Source: an uncultured Prevotellaceae bacterium (GTDB taxonomy: Bacteria > Bacteroidota > Bacteroidia > Bacteroidales > Bacteroidaceae). Taken from it: DNA of 43,116 nt. This document shows positions 1-8,372 of this stretch, one piece after another. Each line of letters starts with the position of its first letter. Within the stretch, counting starts at the first letter, position 1. Under the pieces are notes generated by a model. It was not told the origin of the DNA. It did no database searches and worked only from the letters and a program-made list of their open reading frames with translations. The position numbers and the translations under genes are program-made. The DNA is taken from contig CADCCB010000043.1 in the NCBI GenBank assembly GCA_902799905.1, positions 1 through 43,116 of the forward strand, in the 5' to 3' direction.

Positions 1-152
1 CAACAAGATAAAGGTGTTGAAGAGGAAAGCATATGGATATAGGGACGACGAGTACTTCAAACTGCTACTGCTTGGACTCCATGACAATACTGTCAAAGAG
101 CTGGCGAAAAATGACTGAGGGCTATCCTACCAACTGGAAAAGCGGAAGAACC
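1..152 (+). mobile_element. Right end of an ISL3-like insertion sequence (left part outside window)
   Basis: The window opens inside the last codons of a transposase that ends at 118. About 10 bases later comes a stretch (129-152) whose reverse complement begins GGTTCTTCCGCTTTTCC. This looks like the terminal inverted repeat of ISL3-family elements, which start with GG. I therefore place the right tip at 152. The next eight bases (153-160, A-rich) would be the target duplication. The left end is outside the window, so neither the inverted repeat nor the duplication can be confirmed here. Confidence 0.6.
2..118 (+). CDS. Transposase, ISL3-like family, C-terminal fragment
   Basis: An open frame enters from the left edge and ends in TGA at 116-118, giving 38 residues. 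It contains IKVLKRKAYGYRDDEYFKL, which matches the usual end of DDE transposases of the ISL3 (IS204/IS1001/IS1096/IS1165) group: a basic stretch, then an aromatic YRD.EYFKL motif just before the C-terminus. The family catalyses cut-and-paste transposition. The catalytic DDE residues lie outside the window, so activity cannot be judged. The nearby terminal-repeat candidate at 129-152 supports the call. Confidence 0.72.
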   Translation, partial: NKIKVLKRKAYGYRDDEYFKLLLLGLHDNTVKELAKND

Positions 153-238
153 AAAAAAGTTGTGTTATTAATCGCTTTATTATCAGTTTATTAGGTACTA
201 TGTACCTTTTTACAAAAGTTACATTAACCTACACCTCC

Positions 239-323
239 ACAAAACAACTTGTTTTGTACTCGTTAGGATAGTCTTTTCGATGGTAAGGAAGCATTCCTTT
301 CAGAACAAAACAACTTGTTTTGT
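239..323. repeat. Two identical 19-bp palindromes, 66 bp apart
   Basis: ACAAAACAACTTGTTTTGT occurs at 239-257 and again at 305-323. Each copy is a perfect 9-bp inverted repeat around a single central C. The 47 bases between them are unrelated to the palindrome but include a smaller palindrome at 285-299. Paired identical palindromes suggest either a dimeric protein site or a small repeated element. No gene is close enough to say which. Confidence 0.6.
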
Positions 324-649
324 AGGTAAAGAAGGCGTCTCTTTCATCCTAAAGGCTGCTCCTTTGCTCTGATGTTTGCTGCTAGGACAATGCAAGCCAC
401 GCCTTACTTTTGGTCGCTTGGCTTTAAGGAAAAATGCAAGACTTTTGCAGAAAAATTACTGAAAAACGCTAGAAAAGTGTAACTTTTGGAAAAAGGTACA
501 CCTTTCTAACACGTTGTACATTAAGTTGTTACGCCAAAAGTGTAACTTGTGTAACTTTTTGCTCTTTGAAATATTTCTACGATTAATCCGTGGCCGAAGA
601 AGGGAATCCACAAATCCTTAATCTATATATCCCCTCTTGCGCAACCTGC

Positions 650-686
650 AATTATCAAAATAATGATTATCAAAAGTTTGATAATT
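650..686. promoter_or_regulatory. ATTATCAAA palindrome with an extra half-site
   Basis: ATTATCAAA-AG-TTTGATAAT (666-685) is a perfect inverted repeat with 9-bp arms and a 2-bp centre. A third copy of the half-site sits directly upstream at 650-659. This is the geometry of a dimeric repressor or activator site with an accessory half-site. It lies about 155 bp upstream of the -7 box of the regulator gene at 861, so a role there is possible but unproven. Confidence 0.35.
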
Positions 687-839
687 ATTGCTATGCCCGT
701 CTTTCCATGCCTTTACCTGAAGTTTTCCATAGGTCGTAGCGTATACTGATTCGTAATACGTTGATTTTTAGTGGTTTCTTGTTTTCCCTTGTTTCTATCT
801 TTTCCATAGGCAACTGATACAACTTTGAAAATAAAGTCG

Positions 840-847
840 TAACTTTG
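840..847 (+). promoter_or_regulatory. Bacteroidetes -7 box upstream of the TPR/HTH regulator
   Basis: TAACTTTG matches the Bacteroidetes -7 consensus TAnnTTTG. No TTTG lies at the ideal 19-20 nt spacing; the nearest is 12 nt upstream (824-827), so the -33 element is weak. Transcription would begin near 853, leaving only a few bases before the first ATG at 861 and about 25 before the ATG at 879. Confidence 0.5.
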
Positions 848-860
848 CACCCGATAAACT

Positions 861-2324
861 ATGAGAAAAGCGCGGACTATGTTTACAAGGATATTGTACG
901 CATTCATGATAGGAGTTCTGACGGTGGCCTGCAGTCAGCAGGAGTCGGAATTGCAGACGGCAGCACGTTGTTTGGAGGAGGCCGAGGCCGCCTTGGACAA
1001 CGACAGCATCCGTCAGGGTGAGACTTTGCTGCGAAAAACCATACAATTGGCGGAGGCATCAGAGGATTGGCACACCAATTATATCGCGTACCAGCGCCTG
1101 GCCGAAGCCTTGTCGCAGAGCAACCCAGAGGAGGCCTTGCGACTGATGAAGAAAGCCCTGGCCGTCTATGAGCAGCATCCTGACGACGAGCGAAATTATG
1201 TCATATTGCTCGACTACGCAGGCACTTATGCAGCACATGTGGCTTTCGATGCAGAGGGTTCATTCGATGAAGCGCTCAATTACATCCATCGTGCCTATGA
1301 CTTGGCAAAGGAAAAACAGATGACGGACCTCATGGGTCAGACGCTTACCAGCCTAGCCAACATCGCTTGGGCTGAGGAAGACTATCGCAAGGCGATCGAC
1401 TATGCCCATCAGGCTCTTGCCACAGAGGACGCAGAGGGAACAGAGAACACAGAGGCTGGCACACTACAAGTACTGGCTCGCAGTTACCTCAGCCTGAATA
1501 TGCTCGATTCGGCAGAAACGGTCTATCGGCAAATTGATCCAGGTAGTGACGTCCATCTGGCATATATCGTGCAGAGCAGCCTCGCAAAGATAGCGTTTAA
1601 GCGGATGGGAGTCACACAGGAGGACAGCGTGGATGAGGCTTTCGATCAGATAGAGGACATCTATTACCAGGCGCTAGAACAGAAAGACCAGTACTATCAG
1701 GAGACCTTGCGGCAGGAGATGGAGAACCAGCAACTGGAGTATCGTTCACAGATGTATGGTCGTACGCTTCTGATTGTCATCATCGCTGCGATGATCATCC
1801 TCCTTGCCGTTGTCCTGGCTCTTCGCTATCGCATCCGCATGCTTCGTCAGCAACGGGCGTATGAGCAATCGAAATTGGAAAACGAACTGCTGAGGAAGGA
1901 GCAGGAGAAACGCCAACTGCAGATGGAGGCAGAGCATCAGAAGACCTTGCTGCATCAGGCCAACGAAGTGGTGACATTCCTGCAAGGCTTCATCCTCGAA
2001 CGGACGGAAGTGCTGAAGAAACTCAACCAGGGCGGCGATTCGCTCATCACCCTCAGCCCACACGAATGGAGCGAGATAGAGCGTACACTCAACGCCATTG
2101 ATGACAATCGCTTTGCCAAGATACGCGAACAGCACCCCACTATGCAGGAAGACGACATCCGCCTGTGTCTGCTCACGCGGCTCGGCATTAGCAATCGCGT
2201 CATTGGCAACATCTATTGCATCACCGTCTCAGCCGTCCAGCATCGCAAACTCAAACTCAAGAAGGAGGTGTTTGGAGAGAGCAATCCTGACGTTACGCTG
2301 GAACAGATACTCAACGGCAAATAA
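861..2324 (+). CDS. Lipoprotein-anchored TPR sensor with one membrane helix and a C-terminal HTH
   Basis: This 487-residue protein starts with a lipoprotein signal (LTVAC, Cys24 from the first ATG). Helical TPR-like repeats cover roughly residues 30-270. A single transmembrane helix (IVIIAAMIILLAVVLAL) lies near 303-323. A coiled coil follows at about 330-380. The end resembles a LuxR-type helix-turn-helix (DDIRLCLLTRLGISNRVIG, then a recognition-helix-like segment). The layout puts a sensing domain in the periplasm and a DNA-binding domain in the cytoplasm on one chain, a type common in Bacteroidales. The ligand is unknown. It lies 44 bp upstream of two BspA-type genes on the same strand, so it may regulate them; this is inference. 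The ATG at 879 gives a more typical signal peptide and may be the true start. Confidence 0.75.
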   Translation: MRKARTMFTRILYAFMIGVLTVACSQQESELQTAARCLEEAEAALDNDSIRQGETLLRKTIQLAEASEDWHTNYIAYQRLAEALSQSNPEEALRLMKKALAVYEQHPDDERNYVILLDYAGTYAAHVAFDAEGSFDEALNYIHRAYDLAKEKQMTDLMGQTLTSLANIAWAEEDYRKAIDYAHQALATEDAEGTENTEAGTLQVLARSYLSLNMLDSAETVYRQIDPGSDVHLAYIVQSSLAKIAFKRMGVTQEDSVDEAFDQIEDIYYQALEQKDQYYQETLRQEMENQQLEYRSQMYGRTLLIVIIAAMIILLAVVLALRYRIRMLRQQRAYEQSKLENELLRKEQEKRQLQMEAEHQKTLLHQANEVVTFLQGFILERTEVLKKLNQGGDSLITLSPHEWSEIERTLNAIDDNRFAKIREQHPTMQEDDIRLCLLTRLGISNRVIGNIYCITVSAVQHRKLKLKKEVFGESNPDVTLEQILNGK

Positions 2325-2368
2325 GTAAGAACTGATTTGTAAGTACAATATTAAAAAGAATAATAAAA

Positions 2369-3976
2369 ATGAAGGAACAGTCTTTAAAGTTTATCTTATC
2401 GCTTACCCTGTTGTTACTGCCATTGGCAGGTAGTGCTGACGTCATAATCGATGGCATCTACTACAAATTGAATTCCAATGACAAAACAGCAGAAGTCGTG
2501 TTTCACCGTGGATATACTTATAGCGGCGATTTAGTGATCCCGTCATTAGTAACCAGAAATGGAGCAGAGTATCGTGTAACTTCCATCTCACGAGTAGCAT
2601 TCAGTGGAAGTACAGAACTAACCTCTGTCACGATTCCAAACAGCGTGACAAACATTGGCTTAGAGGCATTCAATGGTTGCACAAGTCTTACCTCTGTCAC
2701 GATTTCAAGCAGTGTGACAAGCATTGGCTCAGAGGTATTCAAAGGTTGCACAAGTCTTATGTCTATTATTGTAGATGAGGGGAATAAAGTATTCGACTCT
2801 CGCGAGAACTGTAATGCAATCATTGGGACTGCCAGCAACAAATTATTGTTTGGATGTAATGGTACGACTATCCCCAATAGCGTAACATCTATTGGAAAGT
2901 TAGCGTTCTCATATTCAGGCATAACTCGCATTGTTATTCCCGATGGAGTAACCAGCATTGATAACAGAGCCATTGAGAATTGTTCTGCTTTAACCTACAT
3001 TTATATAGGCAAAGGTTTGGTAAACTTTGGTTATGAATTATTGTATGGATGTGACAATCTAAAAACTGTTGAGATAAACAACAATACTTTGGTGTCTAAA
3101 AATTATGGTATCCAAGAGTCTGTATTAGGACTATTAATCGGTGGTTGTGAAGAACTTATTTTGGGAGAAGATGTGACGAGCATCGGAAATAATGCATTTT
3201 ATAGTTGTATGATGACATCTGTCAAAATGTCTGACAATGTAACAAGTATAGGAGACAATGCATTCCGTGAATGTCCTCAACTAACTTCAATTAAGTTGTC
3301 TGAAAACTTGACAACTATTGGAAAATGGGCGTTCGCAACCTGTCAAATTCTACCTTCTGTAACCATACCTAAAAGCGTGAAGTGTATAGGGCAATGGGCA
3401 TTCCAATGGTGTTACAAACTGACCAAGGTAGAAATAAACAGTGACGAGGTTGTATCAAGAGACAATGAGCAGCAGTACTATACGGTGATGAGTTGTTTCG
3501 GCAAGCAGGTTAAAGAATATGTTTTGGGAGAAGATGTGAAGAAAATAGCATATATCGCGTTTTCTGAAAGTGATGAACTTACTTCGGTCACTATTTCAAG
3601 CAATTTGACATGCGTCGATGACAGCGCGTTCTACAAATGTTCCAGTCTGACAGACATGTATTGCTATGCAGAACAAGTGCCAACGACTGGTAAGGATGTT
3701 TTTGACTCTTCAAACTACAAAAACGCTACGCTCCATGTGCCTGCAGCATCTGTTGAAGCATATAAAAGCGCAGAACAATGGAAGGAATTTGGTAATATCG
3801 TAGCATTGACAGATGAAGACCCCAAGCCAACGACAGAAATTATTGTACCAGCGATACAACAGCCTACTATAGTTGAGCGCTATACTATTGATGGAAAGCG
3901 CATCGCTACTCTACAACATGGCCTAAATATCGTCAAGATGAGTGATGGTACAACAAAGAAAGTCGTGGTGAAATAA
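2369..3976 (+). CDS. BspA-like leucine-rich-repeat surface protein with T9SS-like tail
   Basis: The 535 residues start with a signal peptide (about 1-24) followed by a long array of LRR_5 (BspA/TpLRR) repeats with the usual pattern SVTIPNSVTSIG..AF..C.SLT, about 23 residues each, to roughly residue 440. A C-terminal stretch begins near 490 (TTEIIVPAIQQP) and ends ERYTIDGKRIATLQHGLNIV followed by a basic KKVVVK. This looks like the short tail Prevotella proteins carry for type IX secretion. BspA-type repeats mediate binding to host proteins or other cells in characterised members. The gene is 30 bp from a second BspA-type gene and shares nearly identical DNA with it around GACTCTCGCGAGAACTG, pointing to duplication or recombination. 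The exact ligand is unknown. Confidence 0.85.
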   Translation: MKEQSLKFILSLTLLLLPLAGSADVIIDGIYYKLNSNDKTAEVVFHRGYTYSGDLVIPSLVTRNGAEYRVTSISRVAFSGSTELTSVTIPNSVTNIGLEAFNGCTSLTSVTISSSVTSIGSEVFKGCTSLMSIIVDEGNKVFDSRENCNAIIGTASNKLLFGCNGTTIPNSVTSIGKLAFSYSGITRIVIPDGVTSIDNRAIENCSALTYIYIGKGLVNFGYELLYGCDNLKTVEINNNTLVSKNYGIQESVLGLLIGGCEELILGEDVTSIGNNAFYSCMMTSVKMSDNVTSIGDNAFRECPQLTSIKLSENLTTIGKWAFATCQILPSVTIPKSVKCIGQWAFQWCYKLTKVEINSDEVVSRDNEQQYYTVMSCFGKQVKEYVLGEDVKKIAYIAFSESDELTSVTISSNLTCVDDSAFYKCSSLTDMYCYAEQVPTTGKDVFDSSNYKNATLHVPAASVEAYKSAEQWKEFGNIVALTDEDPKPTTEIIVPAIQQPTIVERYTIDGKRIATLQHGLNIVKMSDGTTKKVVVK

Positions 3977-4006
3977 AAAGTATTGTTTTAATAACTCAAG
4001 TCAATA

Positions 4007-6136
4007 ATGAAACGAACATTATTATTTATCTTGATTTTCTCTTCAATGCTACCGTTAGCGGTTAAGGCGCAGTTTTATTTAAAGACAATTGACGGCATAG
4101 ATTATTACTTAAATCAAAAAACTTTGACTGCAAAAGTTCAAGGATCTATAAACAAAGAAATCAGTGGAAATGTTGACATACCTGAAACCGTAACTTTTGA
4201 TGGTTATGTTTATAGTGTGACATGCATTGATACCTATGCGTTCAGAAATTGCAGCAAATTAACAAGCGTCAATATCCCCAATAGTGTGACGCACATTTGT
4301 GGCTACGCATTCGAAGATTGCACGGGCCTAACCTCTATTCGCATACCGATTGGTGTGAATGTTATTGGACCAGGTGCTTTCGACGGATGCTCTAATATAA
4401 CCTCTATTGATGTGGCAGAAGGGAATCCTGTATATGACTCTCGCGAGAACTGTAATGCAATTATTCAAACGAATAGCAATATACTTATAAAAGGATGCCA
4501 AAACACAACTATTCCGAATAGTGTGACAACCATTGGATCCTCTGCTTTCTGGGGATGTAAAGGTCTAACGTCTGTTACCATCCCTGATAGTGTGACGATT
4601 ATTGATGGTCAAGCTTTCTATGGTTGCTCTAACCTGTCCTCTGTTACCATTGGTAATAACATGGAGAATATCAAATATGGAGCCTTCACGGATTGCACAA
4701 GTCTTACCTCTATCATTATCCCCAATAGTGTCACAACTATCGGAGAGATGGTATTTTGGAATTGCGCAAACCTGTCCTCTGTCACCATTGGTAATAGTGT
4801 GACGAGCATAAGAGACCAAGCATTTTACGGTTGCAATAGTCTCGCAAATGTTTATTCCTACGCTGAAAAAGTCCCAGAATGGGTTAGTCCATCTTATTTG
4901 TTTTTCAAACAGGCTACACTTCATGTTCCTGCTGCCTCTGTCAGCGCATACCAAGCCGCAGAACCTTGGAAGAACTTTAAGGAAATCGTAGCACTTCCGA
5001 CTCAGGACGATTATCGCCCAATGATCGAAGACGGTAAGGTGTGGAAGGTGGGAACAATATCGGGTAATCCTGTGCAGGTGGTTGACTATTACTACTTCGA
5101 TGGCGACACCATCATTGGCGGAAAGACCTGCAAGCAGATGATGTGCCAGCGGTTTGTCAGCCCTGATTATCCTGACTATGATTATCTGTCACAACAGCCT
5201 TCCCTGAGCAAAGTGGGAGCATGGTACGAAGAGGACAGGCGAGTGTACTGTTACGACGAGAAGAAACAGGCGATGGTACTCAAGTATGACTTCTCCATAG
5301 GTGACAATGAAAGCCTGCAACTGATTGATGATTATCCACCTTTTACGATAGGACCGAGGCAGACGGGAGGAATAGAAGGCTCCAAAGGTGTTTACAGGGA
5401 TGTCATGATCAACCAAAACATCAAGAGTACCACCTGGCTGGAAGGTGTGGGAGGTATTGACGGTCCAACCAGGAATGCCTATCCTGAAGCGGCAGATCAT
5501 GTCCAAGAGTTCCTGATGTCTTGCGTCGTTGGCGATGAAGTCATCTACCTCAACGGCGAATATGAGGATGGGGCGACCCCAGAGGGAGCCCGTAAAGGCC
5601 GCTTTGACTTCACCCATACTATCAAGACAAAGCCCAAGGCACCGTCTAAGAGAGTGAAAGGCGATGCTTGCATCAGCCTTTCCGAGCGTGAGGTTGCTCG
5701 ACCGAAGGTCAAGGCACCGTCTAAGAGAGTGAAGGGTGATGCTAGTTTCAAGGATACGTCGGAAATGCAGTCGTTATATGGTGAATACAGCGACCAACGG
5801 TTAGGTATTAATCTTGACCCGCTCGACGATGTCTATCTGGTCTGTATTACTGACGAGTTAGGACAAGTCGTCTATGAGAAGACTGTCAACGCAGGCACCA
5901 TCGTAGGACTCGACATCGACATCTCTTCCTATGCTCAGGGCCGTTATACAGTCATCGTGGAGAATAGCCAGGAGTCTTTCACTGGCGAATTTGAAACGCA
6001 GACGACAGGAATTGAGGAAAACGTAAAAACTAGGAGATTAGAGAATGTAAGCATCTACAACCTTCAGGGTCAGCGCATCAGTTCCTTGCAAAAGGGGTTG
6101 AATATCGTCAATGGGCATAAGATATATGTAAAGTGA
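4007..6136 (+). CDS. BspA-like leucine-rich-repeat protein with added C-terminal domain and T9SS-like tail
   Basis: The 709 residues comprise a signal peptide (about 1-21, ending VKAQ), LRR_5 repeats to about residue 290, a VPAASVSAYQAAEPW.NF linker, and an unnamed domain (about 335-530) beginning DDYRPMIEDGKVWKVG that I recognise as recurrent in Prevotella secreted proteins. A lysine/arginine linker carries KAPSKRVKGDA twice, followed by a beta-rich segment. The tail SIYNLQGQRISSLQKGLNIV plus KIYVK resembles a T9SS sorting signal. It is probably exported and displayed with its upstream neighbour, and 30 bp separates the two genes. A terminator follows at 6178. Function beyond surface adhesion or polymer binding cannot be read from the sequence. 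Confidence 0.83.
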   Translation: MKRTLLFILIFSSMLPLAVKAQFYLKTIDGIDYYLNQKTLTAKVQGSINKEISGNVDIPETVTFDGYVYSVTCIDTYAFRNCSKLTSVNIPNSVTHICGYAFEDCTGLTSIRIPIGVNVIGPGAFDGCSNITSIDVAEGNPVYDSRENCNAIIQTNSNILIKGCQNTTIPNSVTTIGSSAFWGCKGLTSVTIPDSVTIIDGQAFYGCSNLSSVTIGNNMENIKYGAFTDCTSLTSIIIPNSVTTIGEMVFWNCANLSSVTIGNSVTSIRDQAFYGCNSLANVYSYAEKVPEWVSPSYLFFKQATLHVPAASVSAYQAAEPWKNFKEIVALPTQDDYRPMIEDGKVWKVGTISGNPVQVVDYYYFDGDTIIGGKTCKQMMCQRFVSPDYPDYDYLSQQPSLSKVGAWYEEDRRVYCYDEKKQAMVLKYDFSIGDNESLQLIDDYPPFTIGPRQTGGIEGSKGVYRDVMINQNIKSTTWLEGVGGIDGPTRNAYPEAADHVQEFLMSCVVGDEVIYLNGEYEDGATPEGARKGRFDFTHTIKTKPKAPSKRVKGDACISLSEREVARPKVKAPSKRVKGDASFKDTSEMQSLYGEYSDQRLGINLDPLDDVYLVCITDELGQVVYEKTVNAGTIVGLDIDISSYAQGRYTVIVENSQESFTGEFETQTTGIEENVKTRRLENVSIYNLQGQRISSLQKGLNIVNGHKIYVK
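5636..5743 (+). repeat. Two 33-bp direct repeats encoding KAPSKRVKGDA
   Basis: Copies at 5636-5668 and 5711-5743 differ by only two bases and lie 75 bp apart in frame. They sit in the linker of the second BspA-type protein, so recombination between them would remove 25 residues without breaking the frame. Confidence 0.7.
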
Positions 6137-6177
6137 ACCGCGCCTTTCGTGAAGTTGCATGGGAGCATTCTGAATCA

Positions 6178-6216
6178 AAGAGCCTCTTCTACTTTGGAGG
6201 GGGCTCTTGCTTTTTT
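6178..6216 (+). terminator. Intrinsic terminator after the BspA-type genes
   Basis: AAGAGCC (6178-6184) pairs with GGCTCTT (6202-6208), extended by CTC/GAG-type pairing near the loop, and is followed by GCTTTTTT. It lies 42 bp after the stop at 6136 and probably ends the regulator/BspA transcript. Confidence 0.7.
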
Positions 6217-6252
6217 GGGGGGGGATAACCCAAATAAGTGCTTGTTTTTTGT

Positions 6253-6282
6253 TTTGAGTCTCATTTGTTATTATTATCTTTG
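6253..6282 (+). promoter_or_regulatory. Promoter upstream of a signal-peptide stub
   Basis: TTTG (6253-6256), an 18-nt spacer and TATCTTTG (6275-6282) fit the Bacteroidetes promoter pattern well. Transcription would start about 25 bp before the small ORF at 6312. The promoter appears intact although the gene behind it is not. Confidence 0.6.
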
Positions 6283-6311
6283 CATCAGGAAAAAATAAAG
6301 GAAATGATAAG

Positions 6312-6398
6312 ATGAAAACAAGACTTGCATTTTTATTCGCTGTCCTGCTGGCGATAGGGCAGGGGTCCTCTTTCTGTCGTCTTTGTTCGTTTAGATGA
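6312..6398 (+). CDS. 28-residue signal-peptide-like ORF, probable gene remnant
   Basis: ATG at 6312 opens a 28-codon frame starting [20 protein letters not shown], a good secretion signal, that then stops at 6396-6398. It lies at a sensible distance from an intact promoter. The stop falls inside the 3' end of the opposite-strand ybjQ gene. The simplest reading is the first part of an exported protein gene whose remainder was lost when the neighbouring DNA was rearranged. A genuine small secreted peptide is possible but less likely. Confidence 0.35.
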   Translation: MKTRLAFLFAVLLAIGQGSSFCRLCSFR

Positions 6399-6783
6399 CA
6401 ACGGCTGTTCCGCTGGTGGCTACCATGAGCATCGAGCCGTTGGCACCAATGGTCTCGTAGTCGATGTCGATGCCTACGACGGCGTTCTTGCGTCCCGTTG
6501 GTAGCAAGCGAGCAGAGCTCGAGCGGGCTCCCATAGCCTGGGCGCGACTCATCATTTCATTCAACGATGTGTCCTTGGCCTCGCGCAACACTTTCTCATA
6601 AGCGCCTGCGCGACCGCCAACGATGTCGCGGATGCCAGCAAAAAAGTCTTTTACGATGTTGGCGCCGATAATGGTTTCACCTGTCACCACACCCTTGTAT
6701 TCGCGGATGGTGTGACCTTCAATCTGTGGGGTTCTTGGACGAGCCAAGCGTCTCCTTCGTCGCCGAGCGGTTGAGAGTATCAT
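6391..6783 (-). CDS. YbjQ/UPF0145 family protein with two in-frame insertions
   Basis: The backbone is unmistakable: [48 protein letters not shown] and [13 protein letters not shown] are all family signatures. The family forms small oligomeric cytoplasmic proteins of uncertain, possibly metal-related, role, normally about 105 residues long. Here the length is 130. The excess is explained by two insertions: residues 6-17 ([12 protein letters not shown]) between MILST and TPQIEG, and residues 87-99 ([13 protein letters not shown]) between GA and NAVVG. Both are arginine-rich and keep the frame. Whether the protein still folds is uncertain; the second insertion precedes a conserved strand. It stands alone, 92 bp downstream of a same-strand MATE gene. 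Confidence 0.85.
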   Translation of the reverse strand: MILSTARRRRRRLARPRTPQIEGHTIREYKGVVTGETIIGANIVKDFFAGIRDIVGGRAGAYEKVLREAKDTSLNEMMSRAQAMGARSSSARLLPTGRKNAVVGIDIDYETIGANGSMLMVATSGTAVVI

Positions 6784-6875
6784 AATCGTTTTCGTTTAAA
6801 AGTTTATCTGTTAGACGTAAGATTCTTGCGAAAAAGTTGCAGGGGGTGGCTCTTTTCTACTACGACAGAGGCACC

Positions 6876-8213
6876 TTATTTCACGAATCCTTTGTCGCGC
6901 CATTTTCCTGAGCGCCAGCGGCGCATCAGGATGATGCCGCGGATGTTCTCGTCGAGGGCGAAGCCTATCCACATGCCCACCAGTCCGTAGCCCAGGGGGA
7001 TGCCGATGACGTAACTCAGGCCCACGGCGATGCTCCATTGGAAGATGATGCCTATCACCACGGGATAGATGGCATCGCCCGTAGCGCGCAGGGTGCCCAC
7101 GGCAAAGATGTTGGATGTGCGTCCTATCTCCAAGAAGAAGTCTACCACAAAGACCCATACGCCCATAGCGATGATCTCCTCGTTGTCAGTAAAGGCGCTG
7201 AGCACGCCGCGTCCTGACAATGCCAGCAGGGCCGAGCCTGTGAGCGTGATGATCATGGACCAGCGGAAGAAATAGTTGCCCAGCACGTAGGCCGCCTGAT
7301 GCCGCTGTTGTCCCACGAGGTGACCCACCAGTATGCCGCCGCCCTGCGTGATGCTGATGCAAAACAGGAAGACGAACGTGATCATGTTGAAGCAGTAGGT
7401 GCGGGCAGCCAGAGCCTCGTTGCTGATCTGATTGATAAAGTAGGTGATGACCACCTGCGACAGACTATAGGACAGGTTCTCGCTCATAGCCGGCACGCCA
7501 ATCTTCAGCAGGTTGCCCAGTTCCTGCCAAGGCATCGGACGGAAATAACTCAGGGGGAAGCGTGGTATGTGCACCTTGAAATGGATGGCGGCGAGCAGTA
7601 CCATAGCCACGGCCCTGCTGGCGGCAGTAGCGATGGCGGCACCCTCTACACCCAGTTGCGGACAGCCCAGGCGTCCGAATATCAGGGCATAGTTGCCTAT
7701 GATGTTCAGCACGTTCACGATGCCTGTCACCACCATCGGATACACCACCTTGTCGGCACTTCGCAGCGAGGCGGAGAAGGTGAGCGACAGGGCTTGGAAG
7801 AACGATAGCGCGCCTGTCAACTTCAGATACACCACGCCGTCGTCCATCAACTCTGGCCTCAGTCCCATCAGTTGCAGCAGGGCCTCGGCCTTGAAGAAGA
7901 GTAGGGCACTTACAGCCAATCCCAGCATCAGGTTCACCACCAGCGCCATACCCACCACCTGCACCAGTCGCTTCCTCAATCCGGCACCGATATACTGTGC
8001 ACACAGGATGGCTGCCCCCATCGAGAAGAACTGATACACGAGGAATACCAGCGATATCAACTGGTTGTCCAGTCCCACCGCCGCCACGCTGTTGTCGCTA
8101 TAGCGACTCAGCATCACGGTGTCAACGGCACCCAGCAGCATCACCAGTGCCATCTCGATAAACACTGGTATGGTGAGTACTTTCAGTTGTCTTTTCAGGG
8201 AATGATCAGCCAT
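6876..8213 (-). CDS. MATE-family multidrug/cation exporter
   Basis: The 445-residue membrane protein has about 12 hydrophobic segments in two related halves. The N-terminal region IPVFIEMALVMLLGAVDTVMLSRYSD is typical of MATE (NorM/DinF-like) transporters, which exchange Na+ or H+ for drugs or metabolites across the inner membrane. Length is normal for the family. The substrate cannot be deduced. It has its own promoter (8309-8340) and a leader with a tandem 15-bp repeat, TTACGACTTTTTTCG, at 8269-8283 and 8284-8298. The next gene upstream on this strand is almost 1 kb away. Confidence 0.88.
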   Translation of the reverse strand: MADHSLKRQLKVLTIPVFIEMALVMLLGAVDTVMLSRYSDNSVAAVGLDNQLISLVFLVYQFFSMGAAILCAQYIGAGLRKRLVQVVGMALVVNLMLGLAVSALLFFKAEALLQLMGLRPELMDDGVVYLKLTGALSFFQALSLTFSASLRSADKVVYPMVVTGIVNVLNIIGNYALIFGRLGCPQLGVEGAAIATAASRAVAMVLLAAIHFKVHIPRFPLSYFRPMPWQELGNLLKIGVPAMSENLSYSLSQVVITYFINQISNEALAARTYCFNMITFVFLFCISITQGGGILVGHLVGQQRHQAAYVLGNYFFRWSMIITLTGSALLALSGRGVLSAFTDNEEIIAMGVWVFVVDFFLEIGRTSNIFAVGTLRATGDAIYPVVIGIIFQWSIAVGLSYVIGIPLGYGLVGMWIGFALDENIRGIILMRRWRSGKWRDKGFVK

Positions 8214-8308
8214 GACTATGACTATATAACATAGCCGTTTTTCTGTAAACGCGTTTCAGCGCGCCATATTACGACTTTTTTCGTTACGACTTTTTTCGTA
8301 GTCGGCTG

Positions 8309-8340
8309 CAAATTTAAGTATTTTACTTTAGAAATACAAA
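8309..8340 (-). promoter_or_regulatory. Promoter of the MATE exporter gene
   Basis: On the minus strand, TTTG (8337-8340), a 20-nt spacer and TAAATTTG (8309-8316) make a textbook Bacteroidetes promoter. It predicts a leader of roughly 90 nt that includes the 15-bp tandem repeat ahead of the start codon at 8213. Confidence 0.7.
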
Positions 8341-8372
8341 TTTACGACCACTTTTTTGTATTTAGAATGTGT

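Larger units (their letters stand above)
153..839. other. Gene-free stretch between IS end and first gene
   Basis: I find no convincing coding frame here; the frames that cross it are short and lack recognisable composition. It holds two identical 19-bp palindromes, a short GGAAGCATTCC palindrome at 285-299, several scattered GTGTAACTTTT copies between about 475 and 565, an ATTATCAAA palindrome near 666-685, and an 11-bp direct repeat TTTTCCATAGG at 723-733 and 800-810. It looks like eroded DNA next to an insertion sequence. Confidence 0.5.
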
